DNA from: Microbacterium sp. p3-SID336
GTDB taxonomy: Bacteria > Actinomycetota > Actinomycetes > Actinomycetales > Microbacteriaceae
NCBI RefSeq assembly: GCF_025143365.1
Contig: NZ_JALXPE010000001.1
Span: 1 to 64,000, forward strand
Length of the DNA: 64,000 nucleotides
Direction: 5' to 3'
Of this stretch, positions 43,536-56,462 are shown one piece after another; the first letter of the stretch is position 1; the number at the start of each line of letters is the position of its first letter. A model generated the notes under the pieces. The model was not told the origin of the DNA and did no database searches. It worked only from the letters and a program-made list of their open reading frames with translations. Made by a program: the position numbers and the translations under genes.

Positions 43536-43946
43536 GTGAGCGCCCGCACGAAGGCGCGCAAGCGCGCTCTCGACATCCTGTTCTCCGCCGACGTCCGCGG
43601 CGATGACGTGGCGGTCGCCCTGGCCGCCGAGGCCAAGCGCGCCGCCAGCGAGCCCGCGCGCGAGGCTTCCTGGCTGTACGCCAGGGAGATCGTGGACGGC
43701 ATCATCGACCAGCACGACGAGATCGACGAGCAGATCACCACGCACAGCAGGGACTGGAAGCTCGAGCGCATGCCCGCGGTCGACCGTGCGCTGCTGCGCA
43801 TCGGCGTGTGGGAGATCCTCTACAACGACGAGGTGCCGACGGCCGTGGCCATCGACGAAGCCGTCGAGCTCGCGAAGGAGTTCTCGACCGACGACTCCGG
43901 TGCCTTCGTGCACGGCGTGCTCGCCAGGGTGGCGCGCGCCGCCTGA
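43536..43946 (+). CDS. nusB: transcription antitermination factor NusB
   Basis: This 136-residue helical protein binds NusE and the boxA RNA of rRNA leaders. Motifs are ARTKARKRALDILFSADVRG at the start, IITTHS-like ITTHSRDWKLERMPAVDRALLRIGVWEIL, and VAIDEAVELAKEFSTDDSGAFVHGVL at the end. It begins at GTG with AAGG close upstream and is co-transcribed with efp. In related genomes pyrR usually follows; here two other genes intervene. Confidence 0.95.
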   Translation: MSARTKARKRALDILFSADVRGDDVAVALAAEAKRAASEPAREASWLYAREIVDGIIDQHDEIDEQITTHSRDWKLERMPAVDRALLRIGVWEILYNDEVPTAVAIDEAVELAKEFSTDDSGAFVHGVLARVARAA

Positions 43947-43992
43947 GGCAGCCGGAACCCGCCGTGTCGGCGGTAGCGGAGAGGATCGCTCC

Positions 43993-46956
43993 ATGGCCCT
44001 TCCGTCCGAGCCCGCCGACTCCGCTGCGCGACCACCGTCCGGGTGGCGTTCGCTCCTCGGCGTGCCCGCGCCCGAGGGTGCGCGCACACCGCTGGCGCTG
44101 GGGGTCGAGCTGCGCATCCGCGACTCGCGGAGCGCGAACCCGTGGGCATCGCGACCTCAGCGCACTGCGACACCGCGCGACATCGCGAGAGGCACGGGCG
44201 AGGTCCAGCTCGGGATCCGTCCGCTGGAGCGCAGCGCGGCGACGGGCGCCTGGGTGCTGGGGGCCGCCACCTGGGACGCTGTGCGCCGTTCGCCCGAACA
44301 GTACGGCCGCGACCGCTCGCGGTGGTTCGCCGACCTGCTGAGCATCGCACGGGACACGCTGCTCTCGGGGACCGCGGGGGACTGGCTCGTCGCCGACCTC
44401 ATCGAGTCCGGCCTGCTCTGGGGGCACCTGCGCGCGGCGACCGACCTCGGCATTCCCGTCGTGGCGGCGCAGAAGTCGACCACGGTGACCCTCGCCGACC
44501 GCGCGGCGGTCGAGGCCACGATCATGCGCCGGGAAGACGGGTCGCTCCTCGTCCGGCCCGCCGTCACGATCGACGGCAGGGCATCGACGGAGGCGTCCGT
44601 GCGCGCCATCGGACGCAGCGGCGTGTACGAGATCGTGCAGACCGGCGCCCGACTGCACGTGACGCTCGCAGAGGTGCCGCTCGCCGACCCTGTCCGCGCG
44701 CTGCTCAGGGCCGCAGACGGCGTGCCCGTCGCTGCCGCGGAGGAGAGGGCGTTCCTGCAGGACGCGTATCCGCTGCTCGCTCGACAGATCCCGATGCACG
44801 CGCAAGGGCGCGTGACCCTGCCGCCGCTTCCCGCCCCGCGCCCGGTGCTGAATCTCTCCTTCCGGCGCGGGGACACGGTCGAGTACGCGTTCGAGTGGGA
44901 GTACCGCGGCTTCGGCCGCGTCCCGTTCGCGCCCGGTGCACAGGCGGTGCGCGATCACGACGCCGAGGCCACGCTCCGCGCGCAGCTCGATGCGGTGTGG
45001 CTCCCGCTCGCGGGGCGTCCGCTGGATACGGCGGGCGCGTTCCACGACGTGGACGCAGCCGAGTTCATGACGAGGGTCGTCCCTGCACTCGAACGCGAGG
45101 GCGTCACGGTCGCGGTGGCCGGACGGCGGAAGTCGTACCGCGAGCTCACCGGAGACCCGGAGATCACGGTGAGCACGGTCGAGAGCACGGACCCGGACTG
45201 GTTCGACCTCGGAGTGCTCGTGCGCATCGACGGTCGGATCATCCCGTTCGAGCCGCTGTTCACGGCGCTGAGCACCGGGCGACGCAAGCTGCTGCTCGTG
45301 GACGGGAGCTACCTCTCCCTGAGCCATCCGGCGTTGGACCGGCTGCGCGAGCTGCTCGACGAGGTGGCCGACCTCGACGAGTGGGAGACGGGCCCGCGGA
45401 TCAGCCGCCATCAGACGGACCTGTGGGAGGAGTTCGAGGATCTCGCGGATGAGGCGCTGCCCGCGGTCAGCTGGCGCGCCACCGCGGAGGGTCTGCGGCG
45501 CGCCTCCCGGGTGCCGGAGGTCGCGGTGCCCCGCGGAGTGCACGCGGAGCTCCGGCCCTACCAGAAGGACGGCTTGGACTGGCTGGCGTTCCTGTGGGAT
45601 CACCGGCTGGGCGGCATCCTAGCCGACGACATGGGTCTCGGGAAGACGCTGCAGCTGCTGGCGCTCGTCGTGCATGCGCGCGAGGCGGGGGAGCGGAGAC
45701 CGTTCCTGGTGGTCGTCCCCACTTCGGTGCTGCCGACGTGGCGCGCGGAGGCGGCCCGTTTCACGCCGGGGCTGCGCGTCGTCGCCAGACCCGCGACGTC
45801 CGGGTTCCCGCTCGCGGCTGTCGCCGCGGATGCGGACATCGTCGTGACGACCTACGCCGTCGCGCGCCTGGACGCGGAGGCGTTCGCCGCGATCGAGTGG
45901 TCGGGGCTGATCCTCGACGAGGCGCAGTTCGTGAAGAACCCGGCGACCAAGCTGCACCGGGCGGTCGCGACGTTCCGCGCCGATGCCGTGTTCGCGGTGA
46001 CGGGCACACCGCTGGAGAACAGCCTGTCGGAGCTGTGGGCGCTGCTGAAGCTCACGGCCCCGGGGCTCTTCGCATCGGCCCGCGCATTCCGGGAGCGCTA
46101 CATCCAGCCGATCGAGCAGGGCAAGGTGCCGGAGAACGAGGAGGGCGCCCCGTACCGGCAGCGTCGCCTCGCCGAGCTCCGTCGCCGCATCAGGCCGCTG
46201 CTGCTCCGGCGCACCAAGGAGCTCGTGGCCGCCGATCTGCCGCCCACCCAGGAGCAGGTGCTGGAGGTGGAGCTCAGCGCGTCGCACCGCGCCCTGTACG
46301 AGACCGTGCTGCAGCGCGAGCGGCAGAAGGTGCTCGGACTGATCGAGGACCTCGACCGCAACCGGTTCATCGTGTTCCGCTCGCTCACGCTGCTGCGGAT
46401 GCTGAGTCTGGCCCCGGGACTGATCGACCCCGCCGATGCGCGGATCGGCTCCCGCAAGCTCGACGTGCTGCTGGAGCGCGTGGTGGAGCTGCAGGCGGAG
46501 GGACATCGGGCGCTGGTGTTCAGCCAGTTCACGTCCTTCCTCGATCTCGCGGCGGAGCGTCTGGATGCGGCAGGCATCCCGTACGCGCATCTGGACGGCT
46601 CGACACGACGGCGCCAGGAGATGATCGACGGCTTCAGGGAGGGGGAGCAGCCGGTCTTCCTGATCAGTCTGAAGGCGGGCGGGTTCGGACTCACGCTCAC
46701 GCAGGCCGACTACGTGTTCCTGCTCGATCCCTGGTGGAACCCTGCCGCGGAGGCGCAGGCTGTGGACCGCACGCATCGCATCGGGCAGGAGCGCCAGGTG
46801 TTCGTGTACCGGATGATCGCCGCGGGCACCATCGAGGAGAAGGTGCTGGAGCTGCAGCAGCGCAAGGCGAGGCTCTTCACGGCGGTGCTCGACGACGACG
46901 CGCTGTTCGCACAGTCCCTCACGGCCGACGACATCCGCGGGCTGTTCGAGCGGTGA
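43993..46956 (+). CDS. SNF2-family DEAD/DEAH helicase without SWIM zinc finger
   Basis: This is a 987-residue Swi2/Snf2 translocase. The N-terminal 450 residues are a family-specific SNF2-associated region. The motor starts at LRPYQKDGLDWL with Walker A DDMGLGKT (near 545), DEAQ (near 640), VTGTPLENSLSELWAL, and motif V/VI LKAGGFGLTLTQADYV and VDRTHRIGQ. Many actinobacterial relatives have an N-terminal SWIM zinc finger. This one begins after that point, and only 46 bases separate it from nusB, so the finger is absent. Function (chromatin or RNA polymerase remodelling, defence) is unknown. Confidence 0.88.
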   Translation: MALPSEPADSAARPPSGWRSLLGVPAPEGARTPLALGVELRIRDSRSANPWASRPQRTATPRDIARGTGEVQLGIRPLERSAATGAWVLGAATWDAVRRSPEQYGRDRSRWFADLLSIARDTLLSGTAGDWLVADLIESGLLWGHLRAATDLGIPVVAAQKSTTVTLADRAAVEATIMRREDGSLLVRPAVTIDGRASTEASVRAIGRSGVYEIVQTGARLHVTLAEVPLADPVRALLRAADGVPVAAAEERAFLQDAYPLLARQIPMHAQGRVTLPPLPAPRPVLNLSFRRGDTVEYAFEWEYRGFGRVPFAPGAQAVRDHDAEATLRAQLDAVWLPLAGRPLDTAGAFHDVDAAEFMTRVVPALEREGVTVAVAGRRKSYRELTGDPEITVSTVESTDPDWFDLGVLVRIDGRIIPFEPLFTALSTGRRKLLLVDGSYLSLSHPALDRLRELLDEVADLDEWETGPRISRHQTDLWEEFEDLADEALPAVSWRATAEGLRRASRVPEVAVPRGVHAELRPYQKDGLDWLAFLWDHRLGGILADDMGLGKTLQLLALVVHAREAGERRPFLVVVPTSVLPTWRAEAARFTPGLRVVARPATSGFPLAAVAADADIVVTTYAVARLDAEAFAAIEWSGLILDEAQFVKNPATKLHRAVATFRADAVFAVTGTPLENSLSELWALLKLTAPGLFASARAFRERYIQPIEQGKVPENEEGAPYRQRRLAELRRRIRPLLLRRTKELVAADLPPTQEQVLEVELSASHRALYETVLQRERQKVLGLIEDLDRNRFIVFRSLTLLRMLSLAPGLIDPADARIGSRKLDVLLERVVELQAEGHRALVFSQFTSFLDLAAERLDAAGIPYAHLDGSTRRRQEMIDGFREGEQPVFLISLKAGGFGLTLTQADYVFLLDPWWNPAAEAQAVDRTHRIGQERQVFVYRMIAAGTIEEKVLELQQRKARLFTAVLDDDALFAQSLTADDIRGLFER

Positions 46957-47001
46957 CCGTTTCTCCCGGCGCCGCCGACCGGTCGTCCAGGGAGCGCTCG
47001 G

Positions 47002-47007
47002 TACAAT
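47002..47007 (+). promoter_or_regulatory. -10 box of the MBL-Rieske gene
   Basis: TACAAT lies 29 bases before the ATG at 47036; no good -35 is visible. Confidence 0.45.
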
Positions 47008-47035
47008 CGAACGGTTCATCTTCGAGAGGAATGCA

Positions 47036-48613
47036 ATGCGGATCACGGGACTCGGCCACGCCGGGATGTTCATCGAGACCGTCGGCGGCAACATCATCTG
47101 CGACCCCGTCCTCGGCCCGTCCTTCTTCGGCTCCTGGTTCCCGTTCCCGGACAACAGAGGCCTCGACTGGGAGCGCTACGGCCGCGAGGCCGACTTCCTC
47201 TACATCTCGCACCGGCACCGCGACCACTTCGATCCGGCTCTGCTGGAGCGGTACATCCGCAAGGACATCGAGGTGCTGCTCCCGGAGTACCCGATCGACG
47301 ACCTCGAGCAGGACATCCGGGCGCTCGGCTACACGAACATCACCTACGCCCCCGCCGGGGAGATCATCCAGCGCGGCGACCTCAAGCTCATGATCACGCC
47401 GCTGCGCGCGCCGAGCGACGGCCCCATCGGCGACTCGTCGCTGAGCGTCGACGACGGCACCGGCTCGATGCTGAACCAGAACGATTCGCACCCGCTCGAC
47501 CTCGAGAAGCTGCTGCACTTCGGCAAGCCAGACGCGTACTTCACCCAGGTCTCCGGCGCGATCTGGTGGCCGATGGTCTACGACCTGCCGCTCGACGCCA
47601 AGCAGAACTTCGCGCGCCTCAAGCGCGAGGCGCAGAACAAGCGGGCGATGTACTACATCGACAAGGTCGACGCGCCGCACGTGTTCCCGATGGCGGGTCC
47701 GCCCATGTTCCTGCGCGACGACCTGTTCGACTTCAACGGCATGGGTCGCAACGGCGAGTCGATCTTCACCGACCAGAAGCAGTTCCTCGCCCACATGAAG
47801 GAGCTGTCGCCGCAGTACGACGGCCAGCTCTTCATCCCCGGCACCCTGGTGACGATCGACGGCGGGACGGTGACGACCGAGCAGACGCTGTACACCGACG
47901 CGGAGATCGCGCACATCTTCGACGAGAAGTGGGACTACCTGGAGGAGCAGCGCGCGAGCCGTCAGCAGGAGATCCGCGACGAGGAGGCCACCCGCGCCGA
48001 GATCATCCCGCCGGCCGAGATGCTGGCGGCGATCAAGGAGTGGTGGGAGCCGCTGCTGAAGAAGTCGCGCACCATCCGCCTCGGCGTCGGGGGCCACGTC
48101 CGCTTCCGCATCGGGGAGCTGGACATGGTGGTCGACTTCCCGCGAGCGAAGGTGCGCGAGTATGCGGGGGAGGAGTGCGTGTACTGGTACACGATCCCCG
48201 CCGACCTCGTCTCGACGAACATCCGCGACCACGAGATCGACTGGTCCAACTCGATCTTCCTGTCGATGCAGTTCTCGGTGGGACGCAGCGGCAAGTTCAA
48301 CGAGTTCCTGACCACGTTCCTCAAGTGCCTGTCGGTGGACCGCATCGAGTACGTCGAGAACTGGTACCAGGAGCAGACCGACCAGACCGAGGACGCCGAG
48401 ATCGGCGAATGGGTCGTGCAGCGCCGATGCCCGCACCTGCGCGCCGACCTGACCCGCACGGGCTCGGTGGACGAAGACGGCATCCTCACGTGCAGCATGC
48501 ACGACTGGAAGTGGGACCTGAACACCGGGCGCTGCCTCTCGACGAGCGGGCACCCGATCCGCTCCTCGAAGGTCGACGACGTCACCGACCCGGTGCTGCG
48601 CGAGGCGAGCTGA
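47036..48613 (+). CDS. metallo-beta-lactamase fold protein fused to a Rieske [2Fe-2S] domain
   Basis: This 525-residue fusion has an N-terminal MBL fold with H59-x-H61-x-D63-H64 (HRHRDH) and UlaG-like features (GLGHAGMFIET, ICDPVL). A long helical middle (about 290-440) follows. The C-terminal Rieske domain has C465-x-H467 and C486-x2-H489. CMP-N-acetylneuraminate hydroxylase uses the same two domains in the opposite order. No signal peptide or membrane segment is seen, so it is cytoplasmic. Substrate is unknown; an oxygenase-like or redox-controlled hydrolase role is inference. An AGAGGAA ribosome binding site precedes the ATG. Confidence 0.82.
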   Translation: MRITGLGHAGMFIETVGGNIICDPVLGPSFFGSWFPFPDNRGLDWERYGREADFLYISHRHRDHFDPALLERYIRKDIEVLLPEYPIDDLEQDIRALGYTNITYAPAGEIIQRGDLKLMITPLRAPSDGPIGDSSLSVDDGTGSMLNQNDSHPLDLEKLLHFGKPDAYFTQVSGAIWWPMVYDLPLDAKQNFARLKREAQNKRAMYYIDKVDAPHVFPMAGPPMFLRDDLFDFNGMGRNGESIFTDQKQFLAHMKELSPQYDGQLFIPGTLVTIDGGTVTTEQTLYTDAEIAHIFDEKWDYLEEQRASRQQEIRDEEATRAEIIPPAEMLAAIKEWWEPLLKKSRTIRLGVGGHVRFRIGELDMVVDFPRAKVREYAGEECVYWYTIPADLVSTNIRDHEIDWSNSIFLSMQFSVGRSGKFNEFLTTFLKCLSVDRIEYVENWYQEQTDQTEDAEIGEWVVQRRCPHLRADLTRTGSVDEDGILTCSMHDWKWDLNTGRCLSTSGHPIRSSKVDDVTDPVLREAS

Positions 48614-48616
48614 CCC

Positions 48617-48635
48617 GGAGCGCCCCGCGCGCTCC
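48617..48635 (+). terminator. possible terminator hairpin before pyrR
   Basis: GGAGCGC pairs with GCGCTCC around a 5-base loop, four bases after the MBL-Rieske stop and just before the pyrR -10. There is no U-tract. Confidence 0.4.
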
Positions 48636-48637
48636 GA

Positions 48638-48643
48638 TACACT
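48638..48643 (+). promoter_or_regulatory. -10 box of the pyr operon
   Basis: TACACT lies 60 bases before the pyrR ATG, leaving a leader of about 50 bases that contains the PyrR-type site. Confidence 0.55.
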
Positions 48644-48666
48644 GGCATCACAAGCAACCTTTAACA

Positions 48667-48694
48667 CCGTCCTGTGAGGCGGAGAAGGGAGCGG
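48667..48694 (+). promoter_or_regulatory. PyrR-binding RNA element overlapping the pyrR ribosome binding site
   Basis: TCCTGTGAGGC at 48670-48680 matches the conserved PyrR-binding loop. CCGTCC (48667-48672) can pair with GGA-G-CGG (48688-48694) to close a hairpin that hides the GAAGGGA ribosome binding site (48684-48690). UMP-bound PyrR would stabilise it and block translation, as proposed for mycobacterial pyr operons. Confidence 0.65.
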
Positions 48695-48697
48695 CTG

Positions 48698-49228
48698 ATG
48701 GGCATGCGCACCGTGCTGCACCAGGCCGACATCTCACGAGCGCTGACACGCATCGCGCACGAGATCCTCGAGTCGAATCGGGGGGCGGAGAACCTCGTCC
48801 TCCTCGGCATCCCGACCCGCGGCGTCACGCTGGGTCACCGGCTGGCCGCCCTGATCAGCGACATCGCGCAGGTCTCGGTGCCCGTGGGCTCGCTCGACGT
48901 CACGCTGTTCCGGGACGACCTCGCGAAGCACCCCACACGCTCGCCGCAGCCGACCGAGATCCCGCCCGGCGGCATCGACGGCAAGACCGTCGTCCTGGTC
49001 GACGACGTGCTCTTCTCGGGACGCAGCATCCGCGCGGCGCTCGACGCGATCCAGTCGATCGGTCGGCCCGCCGTCGTCCGCCTGGCGATCCTCGTCGATC
49101 GCGGCCACCGCGAGCTCCCGATCCGCCCTGACTTCGTCGGCAAGAACATCCCCTCCGCCCGCAGCGAGCGGGTCAACGTGCGCCTCTTCGAGAACGACGG
49201 CGCCGAGGAGGTGACGATCGGCGAATGA
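48698..49228 (+). CDS. pyrR: PyrR, pyr operon regulator/uracil phosphoribosyltransferase
   Basis: This 176-residue PRPP-binding protein senses UMP and binds pyr mRNA. The PRPP loop [18 protein letters not shown] and the [13 protein letters not shown] segment identify it, and [19 protein letters not shown] is the family's C-terminal signature. ATG 48698 is chosen over the GTG at 48674 because the AAGGGA site lies seven bases before it. Its stop overlaps the pyrB ATG. It heads the pyrimidine operon. Confidence 0.93.
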   Translation: MGMRTVLHQADISRALTRIAHEILESNRGAENLVLLGIPTRGVTLGHRLAALISDIAQVSVPVGSLDVTLFRDDLAKHPTRSPQPTEIPPGGIDGKTVVLVDDVLFSGRSIRAALDAIQSIGRPAVVRLAILVDRGHRELPIRPDFVGKNIPSARSERVNVRLFENDGAEEVTIGE

Positions 49229-50190
49229 GGCACCTCCTCGACACCCGCACGCTCGACAGGGCCACCGCCCTCCGCATCCTCGACGTGGCGGAGGACATGG
49301 CCGACACGCAGTCGCGCGAGGTCAAGAAGCTCCCCACCCTCCGCGGCAAGACGGTCGTGAACCTCTTCTTCGAGGACTCGACCCGCACCCGCATCTCCTT
49401 CGAGGCCGCCGCCAAACGGCTCTCCGCCGACGTGATCAACTTCGCCGCCAAGGGCTCCAGCGTCTCCAAGGGCGAGAGCCTCAAGGACACCGCGCAGACG
49501 CTGGAGGCGATCGGCGCCGACGCCGTGGTGGTGCGGCACCCGGGCTCCGGTGCTCCGCAGACCCTCGCCACGAGCGGCTGGATCTCGGCCGGCGTGGTGA
49601 ACGCCGGGGACGGCACGCACGAGCACCCCACGCAGGCGCTGCTCGACGCGTTCACGATCCGCAAGCGCCGTTTCGGGGCCGACAGCCGGGGGCGCGACCT
49701 GTCCGGGCTGCGGGTGACGATCGTGGGCGACGTGCTGCACTCCCGGGTCGCCCGCTCCAACGTCTGGCTGCTGGCGACTCTCGGGGCGGAGGTCACCCTG
49801 GTGGCCCCGCCGACCCTAGTCCCGCAGAACGTGTCGCTCTGGCCGGCACGCGTCCTGTTCGATCTCGACGAGGCGCTGGCGGACGGCCCGGACGCCGTGA
49901 TGATGCTGCGCATCCAGCTGGAGCGCATGAACGCGGCGTATTTCCCGACTGAGCGGGAGTATTCGCGGCGCTGGGGCCTGGACGCCCTGCGAGTGGCCGC
50001 CCTTCCGAGCGGTAGCATTGTGATGCACCCCGGACCCATGAACCGGGGACTGGAGATTTCCTCCGAAGCAGCCGATTCCCCCCGTTCGACGGTGCTGGAA
50101 CAGGTGTCGAACGGGGTCTCCGTGCGCATGGCCGTGCTCTACCTGCTGCTGGCAGGGGAGCGAGACGACGAACGAGGGGGAGACCTGTGA
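49225..50190 (+). CDS. pyrB: aspartate carbamoyltransferase catalytic subunit
   Basis: This 321-residue enzyme condenses carbamoyl phosphate with aspartate. The carbamoyl-phosphate site is [13 protein letters not shown], with [12 protein letters not shown] supplying Ser/Lys from the neighbouring subunit. [25 protein letters not shown] and [11 protein letters not shown] are also present. No regulatory subunit gene (pyrI) accompanies it. It overlaps pyrR and pyrC by four bases each. Confidence 0.95.
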   Translation: MRHLLDTRTLDRATALRILDVAEDMADTQSREVKKLPTLRGKTVVNLFFEDSTRTRISFEAAAKRLSADVINFAAKGSSVSKGESLKDTAQTLEAIGADAVVVRHPGSGAPQTLATSGWISAGVVNAGDGTHEHPTQALLDAFTIRKRRFGADSRGRDLSGLRVTIVGDVLHSRVARSNVWLLATLGAEVTLVAPPTLVPQNVSLWPARVLFDLDEALADGPDAVMMLRIQLERMNAAYFPTEREYSRRWGLDALRVAALPSGSIVMHPGPMNRGLEISSEAADSPRSTVLEQVSNGVSVRMAVLYLLLAGERDDERGGDL

Positions 50191-51491
50191 GCGAGACCCT
50201 CGTCATCACCGGCGCCACGCTGCTCGGCGCCGAGAGCGCCGACATCATCATCGAGGACGGCAGGATCTCCGAGATCGGAACCGGGTTGAGCCGCGCCGGC
50301 GCCCGCACGCTCGACGCGGCCGGCCTGGTCGCGCTGCCCGGACTCGTCGACCTGCACACGCACCTCCGCGAGCCCGGGTACGAGGCGTCCGAGACCATCC
50401 TGACCGGGACCAGGGCCGCCGCGGCCGGCGGGTTCACCGCCGTGTTCGCCATGCCCAACACGTCTCCCGTCGCCGACACCGCCGGTGTCGTGGAGCAGGA
50501 GCTCGCGCTCGGCGAGGCCGCGGGGTACGCCACGGTGCAGCCGATCGGCGCCGTCACCGTGGGGCAGAAGGGCGAGCGCCTCGCCGAACTGGGCGCCATG
50601 GCGACCTCCCGCGCGCAGGTGCGCGTGTTCAGCGACGACGGCTTCTGCGTATGGGATCCGCTGATCATGCGGCGTGCTCTCGAGTACGTGAAGTCCTTCG
50701 ACGGCGTGATCGCGCAGCATGCGCAGGACCCCCGGCTGACCGAGGGCGCCCAGATGAACGAGGGCACCGTGTCCGCCGAGCTCGGGCTCGCCGGCTGGCC
50801 CGCGGTCGCGGAGGAGTCGATCATCGCCCGCGACGTCCTGCTGGCCGAGCACGTCGGCTCGCGTCTGCACGTGTGCCACCTGTCGACCGCCGGGTCCGTG
50901 GACATCATCCGCTGGGCCAAGAAGCGCGGTGTGCAGGTCACCGCAGAGGTGACCCCGCACCACCTGCTCCTCACCGACGAGCTGGTGCGCGGCTATGACG
51001 CGCGGTACAAGGTGAATCCGCCGCTGCGCCGTGAGGAGGACGTCCTGGCCGTGCGCGAGGGACTCGCCGACGGCACCATCGACATCGTCGCCACGGACCA
51101 CGCCCCGCACCCGAGCGAGCACAAAGCGTGCGAGTGGCAGGCCGCCGCGAACGGCATGGTCGGTCTGGAGAGCGCCCTGCGGGTCGTGCACCAGGCGATG
51201 GTGCAGACCGGGATGCTGTCCTGGGCCGACGTCGCGAGGGTCATGAGCGCAGCGCCGGCACGCATCGGGCGGCTCGCCGGCCACGGCACACCGCTCGAGG
51301 TGGGCGCCCCCGCGCATCTCGCGCTGTACGACGCCTCCGTCGACGGCGTCTTCACGGAAGCCGACCTCCACGGCCGCAGCGCGAATTCGCCGTACCTCGG
51401 TCGCGAGCTGCCGGGCCGCGTGCAGTTCACCGTGCACGGCGGCGTGCTGACCGTCGACGGCGGTGCCGTCGTACCGGAGCTCGGCGCATGA
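50187..51491 (+). CDS. pyrC: dihydroorotase
   Basis: This 434-residue class I amidohydrolase closes the dihydroorotate ring. The first metal ligands are in [17 protein letters not shown], further His residues lie in IAQHAQD and [10 protein letters not shown], and the catalytic Asp is in [12 protein letters not shown]. The GTG start overlaps pyrB (GTGA). Length fits the class I enzyme that often pairs with ATCase in Gram-positive bacteria. The next gene overlaps its end by four bases. Confidence 0.94.
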   Translation: MSETLVITGATLLGAESADIIIEDGRISEIGTGLSRAGARTLDAAGLVALPGLVDLHTHLREPGYEASETILTGTRAAAAGGFTAVFAMPNTSPVADTAGVVEQELALGEAAGYATVQPIGAVTVGQKGERLAELGAMATSRAQVRVFSDDGFCVWDPLIMRRALEYVKSFDGVIAQHAQDPRLTEGAQMNEGTVSAELGLAGWPAVAEESIIARDVLLAEHVGSRLHVCHLSTAGSVDIIRWAKKRGVQVTAEVTPHHLLLTDELVRGYDARYKVNPPLRREEDVLAVREGLADGTIDIVATDHAPHPSEHKACEWQAAANGMVGLESALRVVHQAMVQTGMLSWADVARVMSAAPARIGRLAGHGTPLEVGAPAHLALYDASVDGVFTEADLHGRSANSPYLGRELPGRVQFTVHGGVLTVDGGAVVPELGA

Positions 51492-52000
51492 GCGCACGGG
51501 ACCTCGCGGTCGCGATCATCATCGCCGTCGCGGTACTGATCCTGCTCGCGATGCTGTTCGCCTGGCGACGACGAAGCCGGCGCGACTCCGTGTACACGGC
51601 GCCGCTCGGCGTGCCGGAGCACGCGGAGGTGTCGCGGCGCGAGGAGGTGCTGTACGTGTCGACCACCCGGCACGACGAGCCCCTCGAACGCCTCGCGATC
51701 CGCCCGCTCGGCTTCCGCGCCCGCGGCGAACTGGCCGTGACCGACCGCGGTGTCGCGCTCGCGCTGGATGGCGCACCCACGGTGTTCCTCGCCAGCGCCC
51801 GGCTCGTCGCGGTGGATCGCGCCACCGTGACCATCGACCGCGTGGTCGAGCCGGGCGGACTGCTGCGCATCGCCTGGCACGCCGACGACGTCACCGTGGT
51901 CGACAGCTACCTGCGCCTCACCGGAGGCGACATCCAGACCCTCATCTCCGACCTGCAGCGGCTCGTCCCCGCCGCCCCCGACACTGGAGCAACGTCATGA
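51488..52000 (+). CDS. pyr-operon membrane protein with bacterial PH-like domain
   Basis: This 170-residue protein has one N-terminal membrane helix (about 6-26, [21 protein letters not shown]), a basic RRRSRRD stop-transfer, and a beta-rich soluble domain resembling bacterial PH-like domains. The same small protein stands between pyrC and carA in mycobacteria (Rv1382-like), so its place in the operon is old, though its function is unknown. Four-base overlaps tie it to pyrC and carA. A role in anchoring or regulating pyrimidine enzymes is possible but untested. Confidence 0.75.
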   Translation: MSARDLAVAIIIAVAVLILLAMLFAWRRRSRRDSVYTAPLGVPEHAEVSRREEVLYVSTTRHDEPLERLAIRPLGFRARGELAVTDRGVALALDGAPTVFLASARLVAVDRATVTIDRVVEPGGLLRIAWHADDVTVVDSYLRLTGGDIQTLISDLQRLVPAAPDTGATS

Positions 52001-53174
52001 CCCTCTCGACATCCTCCGCGCCGACCTCCCCGGTCGGCCTTCCCGATCCCGCCGTCCTGGTCCTGGAGGACGGCACGCGCCACACCGGACGCGCCTACGG
52101 CGCCCGCGGCCGCACCCTCGGCGAGGTCGTCTTCGCCACCGCCATGTCCGGCTACCAGGAGACCATCACCGACCCGTCCTACGCCGGACAGATCGTCCTG
52201 CAGACCGCTCCGCACATCGGCAACACCGGCATGAACGACGAGGACCCCGAGTCCCGCCGCATCTGGGTGGCCGGCTACATCGTGCGCGACCCCTCGCGCG
52301 TGGTCTCGAACTGGCGCGCGAACGCCTCGCTCGACGAGGTGCTCGTCGAGGACGGCATCGTCGGCATCAGCGGCATCGACACGCGAGCGGTGACCAGGCA
52401 CATCCGCTCGGCGGGCTCGATGCGCGGCGGCATCTTCTCGGGTGCGGACGCCGACCTCGACCCCGAGGAGCAGCTGCGCATCGTCCGCGAGGCCCCCGAG
52501 ATGACGGGACTCAACCTCTCGGCGCAGGTCTCGGTCGAGAGCGCCACCGTGACCCCGGCCGTGGGTGAGCGCGTCGGCAATCTCGCCGTGCTGGACCTAG
52601 GCGTCAAGAAGGCCACGATCGACAACCTGGCCGCCCGCGGCTTCGAGGTCCACGTGCTCCCGCAGGACGTCAGCATCGACGACATCCGCGCGATCGACCC
52701 GGTCGCGGTGTTCTACTCCAACGGCCCTGGCGACCCCGCGGCTTCGGGGGACCATGTGGAGCTGCTGCGCGCGGTGCTCGACGACGGCCTGCCGTTCTTC
52801 GGGATCTGCTTCGGCAACCAGCTGCTCGGCCGCGCCCTGGGTCTCGGCACGTACAAGCTGCCGTTCGGCCACCGCGGGATCAACCAGCCGGTGCTCGACA
52901 AGGAGACGGGTCGCGTCGAGATCACGGCCCACAACCACGGCTTCGCGGTCGAGGCGCCCCTGGAGGGCTCGTTCGACAGCCCGCACGGCTACGGCAAGGT
53001 CGAGGTCAGCCACGTCGGCCTCAACGACAACGTCGTGGAGGGTCTGCGCGCCCTCGACATTCCGGCATTCTCGGTGCAGTACCACCCCGAGGCCGCTGCC
53101 GGACCCCACGACGCCAACTACCTCTTCGACCGGTTCCGCGACATGGTCATCGCGAGCAAGAAGGACACCAAGTA

Positions 53175-53175
<1 letters not shown>
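51997..53175 (+). CDS. carA: carbamoyl-phosphate synthase small subunit
   Basis: This 392-residue glutaminase subunit passes ammonia to CarB. The N-terminal domain has [21 protein letters not shown] and [10 protein letters not shown]. The glutaminase triad is Cys in FFGICFGNQ and His/Glu in [10 protein letters not shown]. The first 17 residues are variable. It overlaps the upstream membrane-protein gene by four bases and carB by one (TAATG). It serves both arginine and pyrimidine synthesis. Confidence 0.95.
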
Positions 53176-56458
<3,283 letters not shown>

Positions 56459-56462
<4 letters not shown>

